Notes: generated by a model not told the origin, from the sequence alone. 64,000 nucleotides of DNA from Polyangium sp. 6x1 (GCF_029946515.1 NZ_JARZHH010000023.1:101585-165584), one strand, 5' to 3'; numbered from the stretch's first letter, positions 17,885 through 27,155 are shown. Program-made: numbers and translations.

Positions 17885-19582
17885 TCAGCGAATGGCGCTC
17901 GCCGTGAGCTCGGCGGCCTTGGCGCGCTCTTCGGCGGCCTTGCGCTGGGCCGCGTCGCCGAGCAGGCCAGCGGCCTCACGGAATCGCGCCGCGACGTCAC
18001 GGAAATAGGAAGCGTCCGCGCCGATGGGCGCCGTGATCTGCCTGATCAGCGCGGCGTCGAAGGCCGCGGCGCCCGCGAAGGGGCCTTTCGCCTTCGTGAG
18101 CGCGTCGAGGGCCGTGATCTGCCCCATGCCGAGCATCGACACGGGCGCCGAGCGGACCATCGCGGCCGCGTCTTCCGGCCCGTTTCGCAGCGCGGTGACG
18201 AGCGCGGCGAAAAACGCGTCCTCGTCCGTCCGGGCCCCCTCCGGCAGACCGGCATACAGCGACGCGGCTTGATCGAAATCGACGGCGCGCAGGTAGACGC
18301 GACCGAGCTCGACACGCGCGCGCGCATACATGCGGCGCGCGTCGTCGGAGAGCTTCTCGTTCTTCAACGCGGCGCGCTGCGGCAGAGGCATGCCTCGCTC
18401 GATCAGGGCGCGCAGCACGACGGGGTTCGTCGCGGCGTCCTTCGGCAGGAGCTGGCCCGCGTAGAACGTCGGCAGCTTCGCCGCGAGCCGGGATTGGACG
18501 TCGGCGGGCGTGGCCTTCGGCAGCGGCGGCACCACGAGCCCGTCGAGCGCGTCGATGCGCCTTCCGCCGTAGAGGCGCGCGAGCAACGCGCGGGCGCGGT
18601 CGATGCGCGCGTCGCGCAGGACGCCCACGAACGCGAGGTCGCGCAGGCCCACGAGCACGGCGTCGCGGCCGCGGTCCTTGCGCGGGTCGAGCGTCTGATC
18701 GAGCTCGGCGTAGTAGATGTCCCGGGCCTCGGGCTCCTTCGCGAGCTCGGGCGGAAGTGGCACCGCGCGGACGGCCTCGACGAGCCGCAGATCGGCCATC
18801 CCGGCCTCGATGGCCGCGACGCCGCGCGCGTAGTAGCGCAGGCCCGCGCCCTCGTTCGAGAGGGCCTGGATGGCCGTCGCCTGCTCGGCGACCCAGTCCT
18901 TCATGGGCCCGTTGATGAACGCGAGGAGCTTCTTCTTGTCGTAGGGCGCCGCGATCTTCGGGGGCGCGTCGCCGGCGCGCGAGAGCCGGGCCGCTGTCGC
19001 GAGGCCTCGCATCGTGGTGTAGACGGCGCCGTCGATGCCCTTCGGGGGCGCGGCGATCACGGGCTCCAGGATCACGTCGGCGCACGCCGTGGGCGCGAGC
19101 TCGGCGCGGAGCGCGCGCGTGATGCCCAGAGGCAAGCCCGCGCACGACTCCAGGCCCACGAGGGCCGCGTCGCGTTTGTCCGCGTTCCCTTCGGCGAGGG
19201 CCTTGTCGAGCGCTTCGAGCGCCTGCGCGCGCTCGGCGCACACGGGCGCGGCCGCGGGCTTTCGCTTCACGAACGCGTCGCAGGTCTTGGGCGCCGCGGC
19301 CAGGCCTTTCGGGGCCGCGGGCAGGGGCGTGATCACGAGATCGAACTTCGGCTCGGTGAGGTCCTCCTCGCGATAGGCCGCTTTTTCGACGCCGACTGGC
19401 TTGCCTTGATCGGGCGGGGGCTTCGCGTCGGGCTTGGCGGTCGTATCCGGCGGGGGCGTCTTCGAGGTGTCCGGAGGGGGAGTTTCGTTGCCCGCGTTCG
19501 CGGGCGTCTGGGGGCCGGGGGTGGGGGACGCGCTGCATCCGGCCATGGCGACGAGAAGAATCAGAGGAAAGAGCCTTCGCAT
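17885..19582 (-). CDS. large lipoprotein, unknown function
   Basis: 565 aa. The N-terminus MRRLFPLILLVAMAGCSA is a type II signal with lipobox AMAGC, so it is membrane-anchored. A 50-residue Pro/Thr/Asp/Lys-rich linker follows (TPPPDTSK repeats). The remainder is alpha-helical and Ala/Leu-rich with TPR-like periodicity, including ARVELGRVYLRAVDFDQAASLYAGL. I recognise no enzyme motif. It diverges from the M16 peptidase pair, with 137 bp between starts, so a shared envelope role is possible but inferred only from position. Confidence 0.85.
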   Translation of the reverse strand: MRRLFPLILLVAMAGCSASPTPGPQTPANAGNETPPPDTSKTPPPDTTAKPDAKPPPDQGKPVGVEKAAYREEDLTEPKFDLVITPLPAAPKGLAAAPKTCDAFVKRKPAAAPVCAERAQALEALDKALAEGNADKRDAALVGLESCAGLPLGITRALRAELAPTACADVILEPVIAAPPKGIDGAVYTTMRGLATAARLSRAGDAPPKIAAPYDKKKLLAFINGPMKDWVAEQATAIQALSNEGAGLRYYARGVAAIEAGMADLRLVEAVRAVPLPPELAKEPEARDIYYAELDQTLDPRKDRGRDAVLVGLRDLAFVGVLRDARIDRARALLARLYGGRRIDALDGLVVPPLPKATPADVQSRLAAKLPTFYAGQLLPKDAATNPVVLRALIERGMPLPQRAALKNEKLSDDARRMYARARVELGRVYLRAVDFDQAASLYAGLPEGARTDEDAFFAALVTALRNGPEDAAAMVRSAPVSMLGMGQITALDALTKAKGPFAGAAAFDAALIRQITAPIGADASYFRDVAARFREAAGLLGDAAQRKAAEERAKAAELTASAIR

Positions 19583-19719
19583 GGGTATCTCGCTCTCGTT
19601 GTGCCTGGCTTAGGCTGGTCTTCGGAGCGCGACAACAGCTTGCTGCGCGGAGTTCCCGGAAGGCCGGGAGGGGCGGATCCCGAGGGCCGCCGGCCCGAGA
19701 ATTTGCTACAAGGGCCGCG

Positions 19720-21162
19720 ATGCTTCGCCGCTCACCGAGGAGGGCCGCCTTCGGGCTCGTGTCCCTCGCCATGCTCGCCGTGCCGACGGGCCTCTCGCTG
19801 GCCCAGGTAGCCGCCACCCCGCCGCCCGCGTCCGCGCCCGTCGCGACACAGGGCATGCGCGTGGCTTTGCCTTTCGAGAAGTATGTCCTCTCGAACGGCC
19901 TCGAGGTGATCCTGCACGAGGATCACCGCACGCCCGTGGTCGCGGTCAACGTCTGGTACCACGTGGGATCCAAGGACGAGGGGCCCGGGAAAAACGGCTT
20001 CGCGCACCTCTTCGAGCACGTGATGTTCCAGGGGTCGCGCAACGTCGGCGAGGATCAGTTCTTCCGATACCTCGAGCGCGCCGGCGCGAGCGACAGGAAC
20101 GGCACGACGAACACGGATCGGACGAACTATTACGAGACCGTACCGTCCGGGGAGCTCGGCCTCGCGCTCTGGCTGGAGAGCGACCGCATGGGCTTCCTCC
20201 TCGATCACGCCAACGAGGAGACGTTCAAGAGCCAGCGCGAGGTCGTCAAGAACGAGCGCCGGCAGAACTACGAGAACGCGCCGTATGGCCTCGTGCGGCA
20301 GTTCGTGCGCTCGGCGCTCTATCCGTCCACGCACCCCTACCACAGGCTCACGATCGGCACGCCCGAGGACCTCGACGCCGCGACGTTCGAGGACGTACGC
20401 GCGTTCTTCAAGCGGTACTACGTGCCGAACAACGCGACGCTCGTCATCGCGGGGGATTTCCAGCCGGCGAAGGCGAAGGAGCTCGTCGCGAAGTATTTCG
20501 GGGGCCTCACGCGCGGGGCCGACGCGAAGCCCATTCGCGGGCCGGTGCCCTCGCCGCTCACGAAGGAAAAGCGCCTCGACGTCGAGGCGGGCGTCACGCT
20601 GCCGCGGATCGTGCTCTCCTGGACCACGCCGGCGCATTTCGCTCCCGGCGACGCCGAGCTCGATGTGGTCTCCGACGTGCTCGCGAGCGGCAAATCGAGC
20701 CGCCTGTACAAGCGGCTCGTCTACGACATGCAGATCGCCCAGAGCGTCACGGCCGCGCAGGAGTCCGCGGAGCTCGGCAGCGTCTTCGAGATCACGATCA
20801 CGCTCCAGAAAGACAAGAACCTCGACGAGGTCTTCAAGGTCGTCGACGAGGAGCTCGACAAGCTGCGCGCTGCGCCGCCGTCCGCCGCGGAGGTGGATCG
20901 GGCCAAGACGCGCGCGCTCTCGGGGCTCGTCTTCGGCGCCGAGCGCGTCACGGGGCGGGCCGATCTCCTGAACAACTACAATCGGCGCGCCGGAGATCCC
21001 GGGTTTTTCGAGAAAGACCTCGCCCGGTACGAGAAGGTCTCCGCCGGCGACGTGACGCGGGCGCTCGCGACGTACCTGCCGAAGGACAAACGCGTCGTCA
21101 CGTTCGTGCGGCCCGTCGCGGACGCGCCGCGCGCCGGTCGCCTCGTGGGAGGGATGCCGTGA
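19720..21162 (+). CDS. M16-family zinc metallopeptidase, catalytic subunit
   Basis: 480 aa with a Sec signal (SLAMLAVPTGLSLAQ). The inverted zinc motif HxxEH is present as HLFEHVMF, with downstream acidic residues in REVVKNERRQNYEN supplying the third ligand region, so this is the active subunit of a PqqL/pitrilysin-type pair. The second M16 domain follows and contains YNRRAGDPGFFEKD. It should cleave peptides in the periplasm. The stop overlaps the GTG start of the partner gene as GTGA, showing translational coupling. Confidence 0.93.
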   Translation: MLRRSPRRAAFGLVSLAMLAVPTGLSLAQVAATPPPASAPVATQGMRVALPFEKYVLSNGLEVILHEDHRTPVVAVNVWYHVGSKDEGPGKNGFAHLFEHVMFQGSRNVGEDQFFRYLERAGASDRNGTTNTDRTNYYETVPSGELGLALWLESDRMGFLLDHANEETFKSQREVVKNERRQNYENAPYGLVRQFVRSALYPSTHPYHRLTIGTPEDLDAATFEDVRAFFKRYYVPNNATLVIAGDFQPAKAKELVAKYFGGLTRGADAKPIRGPVPSPLTKEKRLDVEAGVTLPRIVLSWTTPAHFAPGDAELDVVSDVLASGKSSRLYKRLVYDMQIAQSVTAAQESAELGSVFEITITLQKDKNLDEVFKVVDEELDKLRAAPPSAAEVDRAKTRALSGLVFGAERVTGRADLLNNYNRRAGDPGFFEKDLARYEKVSAGDVTRALATYLPKDKRVVTFVRPVADAPRAGRLVGGMP

Positions 21163-22784
21163 AGAAGCTCGCTCGCCGTTCGCACATCGGGGCCTTGCTC
21201 GGCCTCTCGCTCCTCTCGTTCGCGGCATGCCAGACGCCCGCGCCCGTGGTGCCCCCGCCGCCCGATCCCCCGCCGGAGCCGGGGGCCACGCAGGAGGCGC
21301 CGAAGGAAGCGGCCGCGCCTCCGCCCGAGGATCCCTCGTTCCGGAAGACCCCGCCGCAAGCGGGGGCCGACATGCCGTTCCTTGCGCCGAAGATCGACGA
21401 GGCGCGCCTTTCGAACGGGGTGCGTGTCCTGTACGTCCTGCGGCGCGAGATGCCGGTCGTCGCGGTGAACATCGTCGTGAACCGCGGCGCGGAAGAGGAG
21501 CGTTCGCCGGGGCTGACGAGCACCATGGCGGCCATGATGCTCTCGGGCACGAAGCTGCGATCGGCCATCAAGCTCTCCGAGGAGCTCGGCGCGCTCGGCG
21601 CGCGGTACGGCGCGTGGGCGGATCACGACGGCGTGGCCCTCTCGGCGCAAGCGCTCCGCGAGAAGACGCCCGAGCTCTTCGAGATCCTCGCGGACGTGGT
21701 GCTGCATCCGGCCTTCGATCCGGCGGAGCTCGAGCGCGAGCGCGCGCGGCGGCTCACGTCGATCCTGCAGCAGGCCGATCAGCCCGGCGCGCTCCTCCAG
21801 AATGCCATCACCGAGCGGCTCTACCCCGCGGGGCACCCTTACCGCGAGCCGCTCATCGGCACCGAGGCGTCCGTCAAGGCGATGAAACCCGCGGATCTCG
21901 CGCGCCAGCACGCGGCGCTCTTCCGGCCGGAGCACACCACGGTCACGATCGCGGGCGACATCGACAAGGCCGCCGCCATCGCGCTCGTCGAGAAGAGCTT
22001 TGGCACGTGGACGGGCAAGGGGACGCAGGCCAAAGCACCGGCGGATCCGCCGGCCGTCGGCAAGGGCGAGAAGCGGGTTTTCCTCGTGGATCGTCCGGGC
22101 GCCACGCAATCGTACGTCGCCGTGACCCTCGCGGGCGTGCCCCGGAAAAACCCGGACTTCGACGCCCTGATGGTCATGAACACGCTGCTCGGCGGGCAAT
22201 TCACGAGCCGGCTCAACCTGAACCTGCGCGAAAAGCACGCCTACACGTACGGCGCGCGGAGCGGGTTCGACATGCGCCACGGCCCCGGGCCCTTCACCGC
22301 GGGCGGGGCGATCATGACGCCCGCGACCGCGAAGGCCGTGAAGGAGATTTTCGCCGAGATCGAGCGGTTGCGAAAGGAAGCGGTGCCCGCCGAGGATCTC
22401 GCCGACGCGAAGGCGAACCTCGTCCGGCAGCTCCCGGCGCGCTTCGAGACGGCGGGGGAGACGGCCGGGACGCTCGCGTCGCTCTCGATTCAAGGGCTCC
22501 CGCTCGACGAGCTCGCCACGCGCCCCTCGCGAATCTCGAAGATCACGGCCGAGGACGTGAAGCGGGTGGCCGAGAAGTACCTCCGGCCGGATCTGATGCG
22601 CGTGATCGTGGTCGGAGATGCGGCCGTCGTGGAGAAGGAGCTCGCGGCGCTGGATCTCGGCGGCGTCGAGGTGCGCAAGGCGCCGGCGAAGAAGGACGCG
22701 AAGCCGGAGCCGAAGAAGGAAGCCACGAAGGGCGCGCCGGTCGGGCCGACCGGGCGGCCGAAGGTCAACCTCGGAAAGCGGTAA
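21159..22784 (+). CDS. M16-family peptidase-like lipoprotein, non-catalytic partner
   Basis: 541 aa from a GTG overlapping the upstream stop. Signal peptide ending LLSFAACQ gives a lipidated Cys, followed by a Pro/Glu-rich linker. The M16 fold is clear (LSNGVRVLYVLRREMPVVAV; later LNLREKHAYTYGARS, the R/Y pair of M16 C-domains). The position of HxxEH instead reads SPGLTSTMAAMM, so zinc-binding residues are missing. M16 enzymes often work as an active/inactive pair, and this should be the substrate-shaping subunit anchored to the membrane. The last 35 residues are Lys/Pro/Ala-rich. Confidence 0.92.
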   Translation: MKKLARRSHIGALLGLSLLSFAACQTPAPVVPPPPDPPPEPGATQEAPKEAAAPPPEDPSFRKTPPQAGADMPFLAPKIDEARLSNGVRVLYVLRREMPVVAVNIVVNRGAEEERSPGLTSTMAAMMLSGTKLRSAIKLSEELGALGARYGAWADHDGVALSAQALREKTPELFEILADVVLHPAFDPAELERERARRLTSILQQADQPGALLQNAITERLYPAGHPYREPLIGTEASVKAMKPADLARQHAALFRPEHTTVTIAGDIDKAAAIALVEKSFGTWTGKGTQAKAPADPPAVGKGEKRVFLVDRPGATQSYVAVTLAGVPRKNPDFDALMVMNTLLGGQFTSRLNLNLREKHAYTYGARSGFDMRHGPGPFTAGGAIMTPATAKAVKEIFAEIERLRKEAVPAEDLADAKANLVRQLPARFETAGETAGTLASLSIQGLPLDELATRPSRISKITAEDVKRVAEKYLRPDLMRVIVVGDAAVVEKELAALDLGGVEVRKAPAKKDAKPEPKKEATKGAPVGPTGRPKVNLGKR

Positions 22785-22839
22785 TCGAGCTTTTCCGTTG
22801 CTGTTCGACGCCCTTCCGAAAACGGAGCAAGGCGCGCAG

Positions 22840-23718
22840 GTGAGCCCTCGAAAAGGCCTCTTCGCGCCCTCGCTCCGGCCCTCGGGGCTGCCCGTGAACC
22901 CCGTGAAGCGGGCCCTGACCGTCGGCGTGGCCTCGGCGGGGCTCACGGCGTATGTCGTGTGGGGCTCCGTGGTGCAGCGGAGCTTCGAATGGGTGGATCT
23001 CTACCTCATTCCGCTCGTGTTCGTCGGGGCCACGCTCCTCACCGCGGCGATCGGCCTCGTGGGCCCCTTTTTACGGGCCCTGCGTGTGGCCGTCGCGCTC
23101 GACGAGGGCGGCCTGCGTTGTGAGGTCGAGGAATACGTCGCGTATTACCCGTGGGTGCTGCTCGGCCCCGCGACCATCGAGCCCGATTGGCGCGGCATTC
23201 CCACGTTGATCCTCACGAACGAGAGCGGGCGCCCGTTCGCGCACGTCCCGCTGCTCGGGAAGGGCGCTGAAGCGAACGGGACCGCGCTCGCGCGATCGCA
23301 CGAGCGACGCCGCAAGGAGCCGATCGCGCCGGCGCCTTCCGTGGCGCGGGCGCTCGCGCGGCAGGGTCGGCCGCTCTCGGCGTGGCTCGAAGCGCTCGCG
23401 GCGCTCGCGGCCGCGTGGGACAAACGGGCGGGTTACCGGGAGCAGGCGCCCATCGACCTCAGCGAGCTGACGTCGCTCGTGGTCGACCTCGGACAAACCG
23501 CGGAGCACCGCGCGGCGGCGGCGTACGTCCTGCTTTCGCAGCGCTCGCCCGACCTCGACTTCTTGAAAGAAGCAGTCACGGAGGCGGCGCCCCCGCTCGT
23601 GCAGCTCCTCGTCCACCTGTCGCCGGCGGGCAAGGCAATCGTCTCGCGGGAATCGATCGATGAGGTGCGGCCCTTCCTGGAGACCGACGAGACGGCGGCG
23701 ATCGACGGCGCCGGCTAG
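22840..23718 (+). CDS. membrane protein of unknown function
   Basis: A GTG at 22840 is taken as start (292 aa); GTG 22894 is an alternative, and no ATG fits. Two adjacent membrane segments lie near residues 28-50 and 58-80, followed by a ~200-residue soluble part. The latter begins with a strand-rich PH-like stretch (RVAVALDEGGLRCEVEEY) and ends in a helical region (HRAAAAYVLLSQRSPDLDFL). No family is recognised. It starts 55 bp after the M16 partner gene and is probably transcribed with it. Its TAG stop is the first part of the 124-bp hairpin element. Confidence 0.7.
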   Translation: MSPRKGLFAPSLRPSGLPVNPVKRALTVGVASAGLTAYVVWGSVVQRSFEWVDLYLIPLVFVGATLLTAAIGLVGPFLRALRVAVALDEGGLRCEVEEYVAYYPWVLLGPATIEPDWRGIPTLILTNESGRPFAHVPLLGKGAEANGTALARSHERRRKEPIAPAPSVARALARQGRPLSAWLEALAALAAAWDKRAGYREQAPIDLSELTSLVVDLGQTAEHRAAAAYVLLSQRSPDLDFLKEAVTEAAPPLVQLLVHLSPAGKAIVSRESIDEVRPFLETDETAAIDGAG

Positions 23719-23840
23719 CAGGCTGTCGATAAACTTGCTGCGCACCCTGGATCGTCGGTCGTCGTCCTCGGAATACGCCTGTATTCCTGCGTCCTCCTCC
23801 CTAGCTCCAGGGCGCTCGCGGCGTTTCTCGACAGCCTGCT
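23717..23840 (+). repeat. 124-bp long-hairpin element, copy 1
   Basis: Terminal arms AGCAGGCTGTCGA / TCGACAGCCTGCT pair perfectly over 13 bp. Inside are an AAAC/GTTT pair, a stem CCCTGGA (23745-23751) / TCCAGGG (23806-23812), and an apical stem GGAATAC (23770-23776) / GTATTCC (23781-23787) with loop GCCT. The whole element is one long interrupted hairpin. It begins inside the TAG stop codon (23716-23718) of the upstream gene. A second copy of the same length lies at 62308-62431. No ORF is supported inside it. It may act as a terminator or mRNA 3'-end stabiliser, or be a small mobile palindrome. Confidence 0.85.
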
Positions 23841-23902
23841 TGGACGATCGAGCGAACGACGCGCTTCTCGCGTCCCGTGGGTTCTGGCATCATCCGGCCC
23901 CC

Positions 23903-24991
23903 GTGAATTCCTTCGTTCGATCTCTCGTGATCGCAGGCCTCGTCGCCTCCCTCTCCGCTTGCGCGGATGCGCCCGCGCAGAGCCGTCCTCCCGTCACGGC
24001 CGCGCAGCCGGCGGCAGCCCCGATCTTCACGGCTCCGCCGGGCCCCTGCGCGCTCCGGCCCTCGTGTGACACGCCATTTCCCAAGCAATCGAAGCGGGAT
24101 TTTCGGCACCACGGCTCCTCGTTCCTTTCGAGCACGCAGCACGCGCGGCACCGGGGTCGCGATCTCTTCCTGCTGCCGGGCACGCCGCAATGGGTGCTCG
24201 GCAAGTTCGCGTATGGGCTTTCGGACAAGGATCTGAAGGACGAGGACATCGACGTATATTTGCTCCGCGGCTGCGGGGCGTCGTGGGAGAAGGTCGGGAC
24301 GTACCGCACGAGCGAGGACGAGGGCGCGCACCCCGTGGTGCACGGCGTGGCGGACAGGGGCGGGCAGATCTTCGTGAATCTCGCGCAGGTCCTGCCCGGC
24401 GGTCCGCTCGGCGTGGGGCGGCACCGGATCAAAATGGTCGTCGCGGGCGACGGGACGAGCGCGGACGTGTTCCTCGAAGTGCTGCCCGAGGGCGCGCGGA
24501 TCGCGGTGACGGACATCGACGGCACGTTGACCGAGAAGGAAGAGGCGCTCGTGGGGGACGTGCTCACGGGCGGCCATTCCGCGACGCACCCGGGCGCGGC
24601 GGAGGTGATGCGGGCGCTCTCGGGCCGTGGGTTTTTCCTGTTTTACCTGACGGCGCGGCCGCACTGGCTCGAGCCGCGGACGCGCGAATGGCTCGCGCTG
24701 CGCGGATTCCCGCCGGGAATCGTGCACACCTCGGTGACGTCGACGGGGCGCATGGGCGAGGCGGCCGCGTCGTTCAAAATGGGCGAGCTCGGCCTGCTCA
24801 AGACGGCGACGGGCCTCGCGCCCGAGCTCGCGTTCGGGAACATGCCGAGCGACGTGGCCGCGTATGCGAGCTCGGGGATCCCGAAAACGTTTTATTACAA
24901 GCTCGACGACGACGCGCGGGGCGGGGTGAAGCACGACGATTATCGCACGCTCTTGCCCTCGCTCGGCGAGCTCTCGGCGGTGTGCCCGTGA
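23903..24991 (+). CDS. lipin/LNS2-like phosphatase-domain lipoprotein
   Basis: 362 aa from GTG 23903, where a lipoprotein signal begins (VNSFVRSLVIAGLVASLSAC). After a linker and a beta-rich domain, residues about 190-350 form a HAD-type LNS2 domain: VTDIDGTLTEKE is the DxDGT/V motif shared with lipin/Smp2 and DUF2183 phosphatidate phosphatases, followed by FFLFYLTARP and FGNMPSDVAAY. These support an Mg2+-dependent phosphatase acting on a lipid or other phosphate outside the inner membrane. The stop overlaps the next gene's GTG (GTGA). Confidence 0.85.
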   Translation: MNSFVRSLVIAGLVASLSACADAPAQSRPPVTAAQPAAAPIFTAPPGPCALRPSCDTPFPKQSKRDFRHHGSSFLSSTQHARHRGRDLFLLPGTPQWVLGKFAYGLSDKDLKDEDIDVYLLRGCGASWEKVGTYRTSEDEGAHPVVHGVADRGGQIFVNLAQVLPGGPLGVGRHRIKMVVAGDGTSADVFLEVLPEGARIAVTDIDGTLTEKEEALVGDVLTGGHSATHPGAAEVMRALSGRGFFLFYLTARPHWLEPRTREWLALRGFPPGIVHTSVTSTGRMGEAAASFKMGELGLLKTATGLAPELAFGNMPSDVAAYASSGIPKTFYYKLDDDARGGVKHDDYRTLLPSLGELSAVCP

Positions 24992-25767
24992 AGGGCCCGC
25001 GCAAGGCGTACGAGGACGCGAAGGTGCACCTTCACGTGCTCGGCGAGGAGCACGAGATCGAATGCAAGGTGCGGGTCGGGCGCACGCAGGTGCACGAGCT
25101 CTTGCCGCTCGCGCGGTCGCTCTCGGCGTCGATCCTGGCGATCTCGACGGCGCACGCGCGGGCGCAGGGCAAGGAGATCTCGTGCCAGAAGGGCTGCACG
25201 CATTGCTGCCGCCAGCTCGTGCCGACCTCGCCGCTCGAGGCGCGGCGGCTCGCGGAGGTCGTGGCCGCGATGCCGGAGCCGCGTCGGACGGAGGTGCGCG
25301 AGCGGTTTGTTCGGGCCATCGAGCGGCTCGAACGGGCGGGGCTCGTGGATCCGAAGGCGCCGAAGGGGCGGGCCGCGCTGGTCTCGAAGGAGGCGACGTC
25401 GGCGCTGGCGTGGGACGACGTGAGCCGGCGGTATTACGAGCTCCGGATCGATTGCCCGTTCCTCGACGGCGAGCTGTGCAGCATTTACGAGGAGCGACCG
25501 ATCGCGTGCCGTGAATACAATGCGGTGACGGATCCTGCGCTCTGCGAGGCGCTCGATCCGGGGATCGAGATCGCGCCGCGGCCGTCGCCGATGGGCGACG
25601 TGCTCACGAAGGTGACGGGGGAGCTCACGGGCAAACGGCAAGCGGGCGTCCCGCTGCCGCTCGCGCTCGAATGGGCGCGCGCGCATGGGAAGACGCTCGA
25701 ACGCGAGCGGGACGGCGAGGCGATGTTCTGGGCGCTGCTCCGCGTGATGGAAGAGGACGGCGCCTGA
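24988..25767 (+). CDS. YkgJ-family cysteine-cluster protein
   Basis: 259 aa from a GTG overlapping the previous stop. The central signature CQKGCTHCCRQL, then CPFLDGELCSIYEERPIACREY, gives the eight-cysteine pattern of the YkgJ/Zn- or Fe-chelating cluster family. No signal peptide is seen, so it is cytoplasmic although it is coupled to a lipoprotein gene. Known members are poorly characterised; metal binding is supported by the cysteines but the reaction is not. Six bp separate its stop from the convergent gene. Confidence 0.88.
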   Translation: MKGPRKAYEDAKVHLHVLGEEHEIECKVRVGRTQVHELLPLARSLSASILAISTAHARAQGKEISCQKGCTHCCRQLVPTSPLEARRLAEVVAAMPEPRRTEVRERFVRAIERLERAGLVDPKAPKGRAALVSKEATSALAWDDVSRRYYELRIDCPFLDGELCSIYEERPIACREYNAVTDPALCEALDPGIEIAPRPSPMGDVLTKVTGELTGKRQAGVPLPLALEWARAHGKTLERERDGEAMFWALLRVMEEDGA

Positions 25768-25773
25768 GGGCGC

Positions 25774-26682
25774 TCATTTCTCGACGATGCGATAGATGAG
25801 TTTCTGCGTGGCCCCGCGCCGCTCGAGGGTCACCTCGATCTTCTTCGCGGCTCGGAGCTTCGTGTACGCTTCGAGCGCGGACTCGGGGTTCGTGAGCTTG
25901 TATCCCCCGATGTCCGTCAGGAGGTCGCCGTTCTTGAACCCGAGCGTCGCGAGGACGCTCCGGGCGCGAATGGCAAAGAGCTTCACGCCCACGGGCGTCC
26001 CGTCTTTCAACGACGGAACGAGGCGGGCCGATCGGAGCAGCATCGCCTGATCGCCGACCAGGAGATCGGCCGATGCTTGCGTGAGCTCGTACTCGGTCTC
26101 CGATATCTTCCGCACGCCGGCCGCGAACTTCTCCGCGACCGCGCTCTCCGGCGTCTGGACTCCCTCGGACGACGCCGAATTCCCGTCTGCGCCCCCCGTG
26201 CAGGTATCGGGCAAGGGTTTGTCCGGGATACGACGCACGACGATGCCGCCGGCTTCACTCTCGACGAGCGAGAGTCCAGCGGGCTCGAGGGCCTCGCGGA
26301 GGAGGCGGATCGCATTCGGGACGGGCATGGGGCCGCCGGTGAGCAGGGTGATCCGCGCGCAATGGGCGACGGCCTGGGCGTCGGCGTCGATCACGATGGC
26401 CTTGCCCGCGGCGGACGCGAGCTTCTGGGCGACCGAGTCGACCGGCTCGTTGCGGAGCTCGAGGGAGACGGAGCCGGCGGGGATTTCCGCGGCAGCGGCG
26501 TCACCCTCGACCGACTGGGGAGGTGTGGGGCCGGATTTGTGGCAGGCGGCAAGGAGGAGCGCCGCGGTCAGGGCGAGGGGGAAGGAGGCTCGCAAGCGAG
26601 GGGGTGTGGGGGCGGTGGGCACGGGAGGGCAATTTGCATGGGGGCTCGGCGGGGGGCAATGGGGCGCTGCCGGATGCATCAT
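25774..26682 (-). CDS. lipoprotein combining secretin-type N0 domain and GspC-like PDZ domain
   Basis: ATG 26680-26682 overlaps the upstream stop (ATGA), giving 302 aa. Signal FPLALTAALLLAAC supplies a lipidated Cys. Residues about 55-135 (VSLELRNEPVDSVAQKLASA ... LEPAGLSLVESEAGG) resemble the STN/N0 domain at the front of secretins such as GspD. Residues about 190-300 resemble GspC: an HR-like strand (LVPSLKDGTPVGVKLFAIRA) and a PDZ-like end (GFKNGDLLTDIGGYKL). In type II secretion, GspC and GspD N0 bind each other; here both sit in one periplasmic lipoprotein. No other secretion genes are adjacent. Function is inferred. Confidence 0.72.
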   Translation of the reverse strand: MMHPAAPHCPPPSPHANCPPVPTAPTPPRLRASFPLALTAALLLAACHKSGPTPPQSVEGDAAAAEIPAGSVSLELRNEPVDSVAQKLASAAGKAIVIDADAQAVAHCARITLLTGGPMPVPNAIRLLREALEPAGLSLVESEAGGIVVRRIPDKPLPDTCTGGADGNSASSEGVQTPESAVAEKFAAGVRKISETEYELTQASADLLVGDQAMLLRSARLVPSLKDGTPVGVKLFAIRARSVLATLGFKNGDLLTDIGGYKLTNPESALEAYTKLRAAKKIEVTLERRGATQKLIYRIVEK

Positions 26683-27155
26683 TGCGGGCGGCGTTTCTCT
26701 TCGAGCGTCGCCTTCAGCACGAGGAGCATGGCGCGATCCTTCGGGCGCGTGAGCTTCTCCTTGATCTGGATCAGGCGTTCGAGCGAGAGGACGCGGATCG
26801 GCGCGCCGGCGACTTCCAGCCACAAAGTATCCGGCAGCAGGTCCTCGTAGGACGTGTCCTCCTCGATCGTGCCGAGGACGTCGAGCACGCCGTGGCGCGT
26901 CGAGAGGAGCTTGTGCCCAGCGGAGAGGAGGTGGGACTCGTTGGGCACGAGCCTTCGAGGATCCGTACGAAACACCGCGTCGAGATCCCGCAGCGCAGCG
27001 AGCAGGCGCGCCACGTTGTCCTCGGCGCGCGAATAAACGATGTCGATGTCGAACGTGTGCACGGGCGCCCCCTGCAGCACCGCGGCCATGCCTCCAACGA
27101 CGACGAAATCCACCCGATGGTGGAGGAGCGTCCGGAGGATGTCAGCCAGCGCCAT
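26679..27155 (-). CDS. nucleotidyltransferase-like protein (AbiEii/DUF6036-type)
   Basis: 158 aa. The N-terminus has the pol-beta nucleotidyltransferase pattern VVVGGMAAVLQG followed by FDIDIVY, the G-G...DxD metal site. A conserved C-terminal half, LSLERLIQIKEKLTRPKDR, is typical of this stand-alone family of AbiEii/MNT-like proteins. Members often act as toxins or antitoxin-like enzymes that transfer nucleotides, or as uncharacterised proteins. It overlaps a 59-aa ORF upstream by 14 bp and the GspC-like gene downstream by 4 bp, so all three appear translationally coupled. Confidence 0.75.
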   Translation of the reverse strand: MALADILRTLLHHRVDFVVVGGMAAVLQGAPVHTFDIDIVYSRAEDNVARLLAALRDLDAVFRTDPRRLVPNESHLLSAGHKLLSTRHGVLDVLGTIEEDTSYEDLLPDTLWLEVAGAPIRVLSLERLIQIKEKLTRPKDRAMLLVLKATLEEKRRPQ

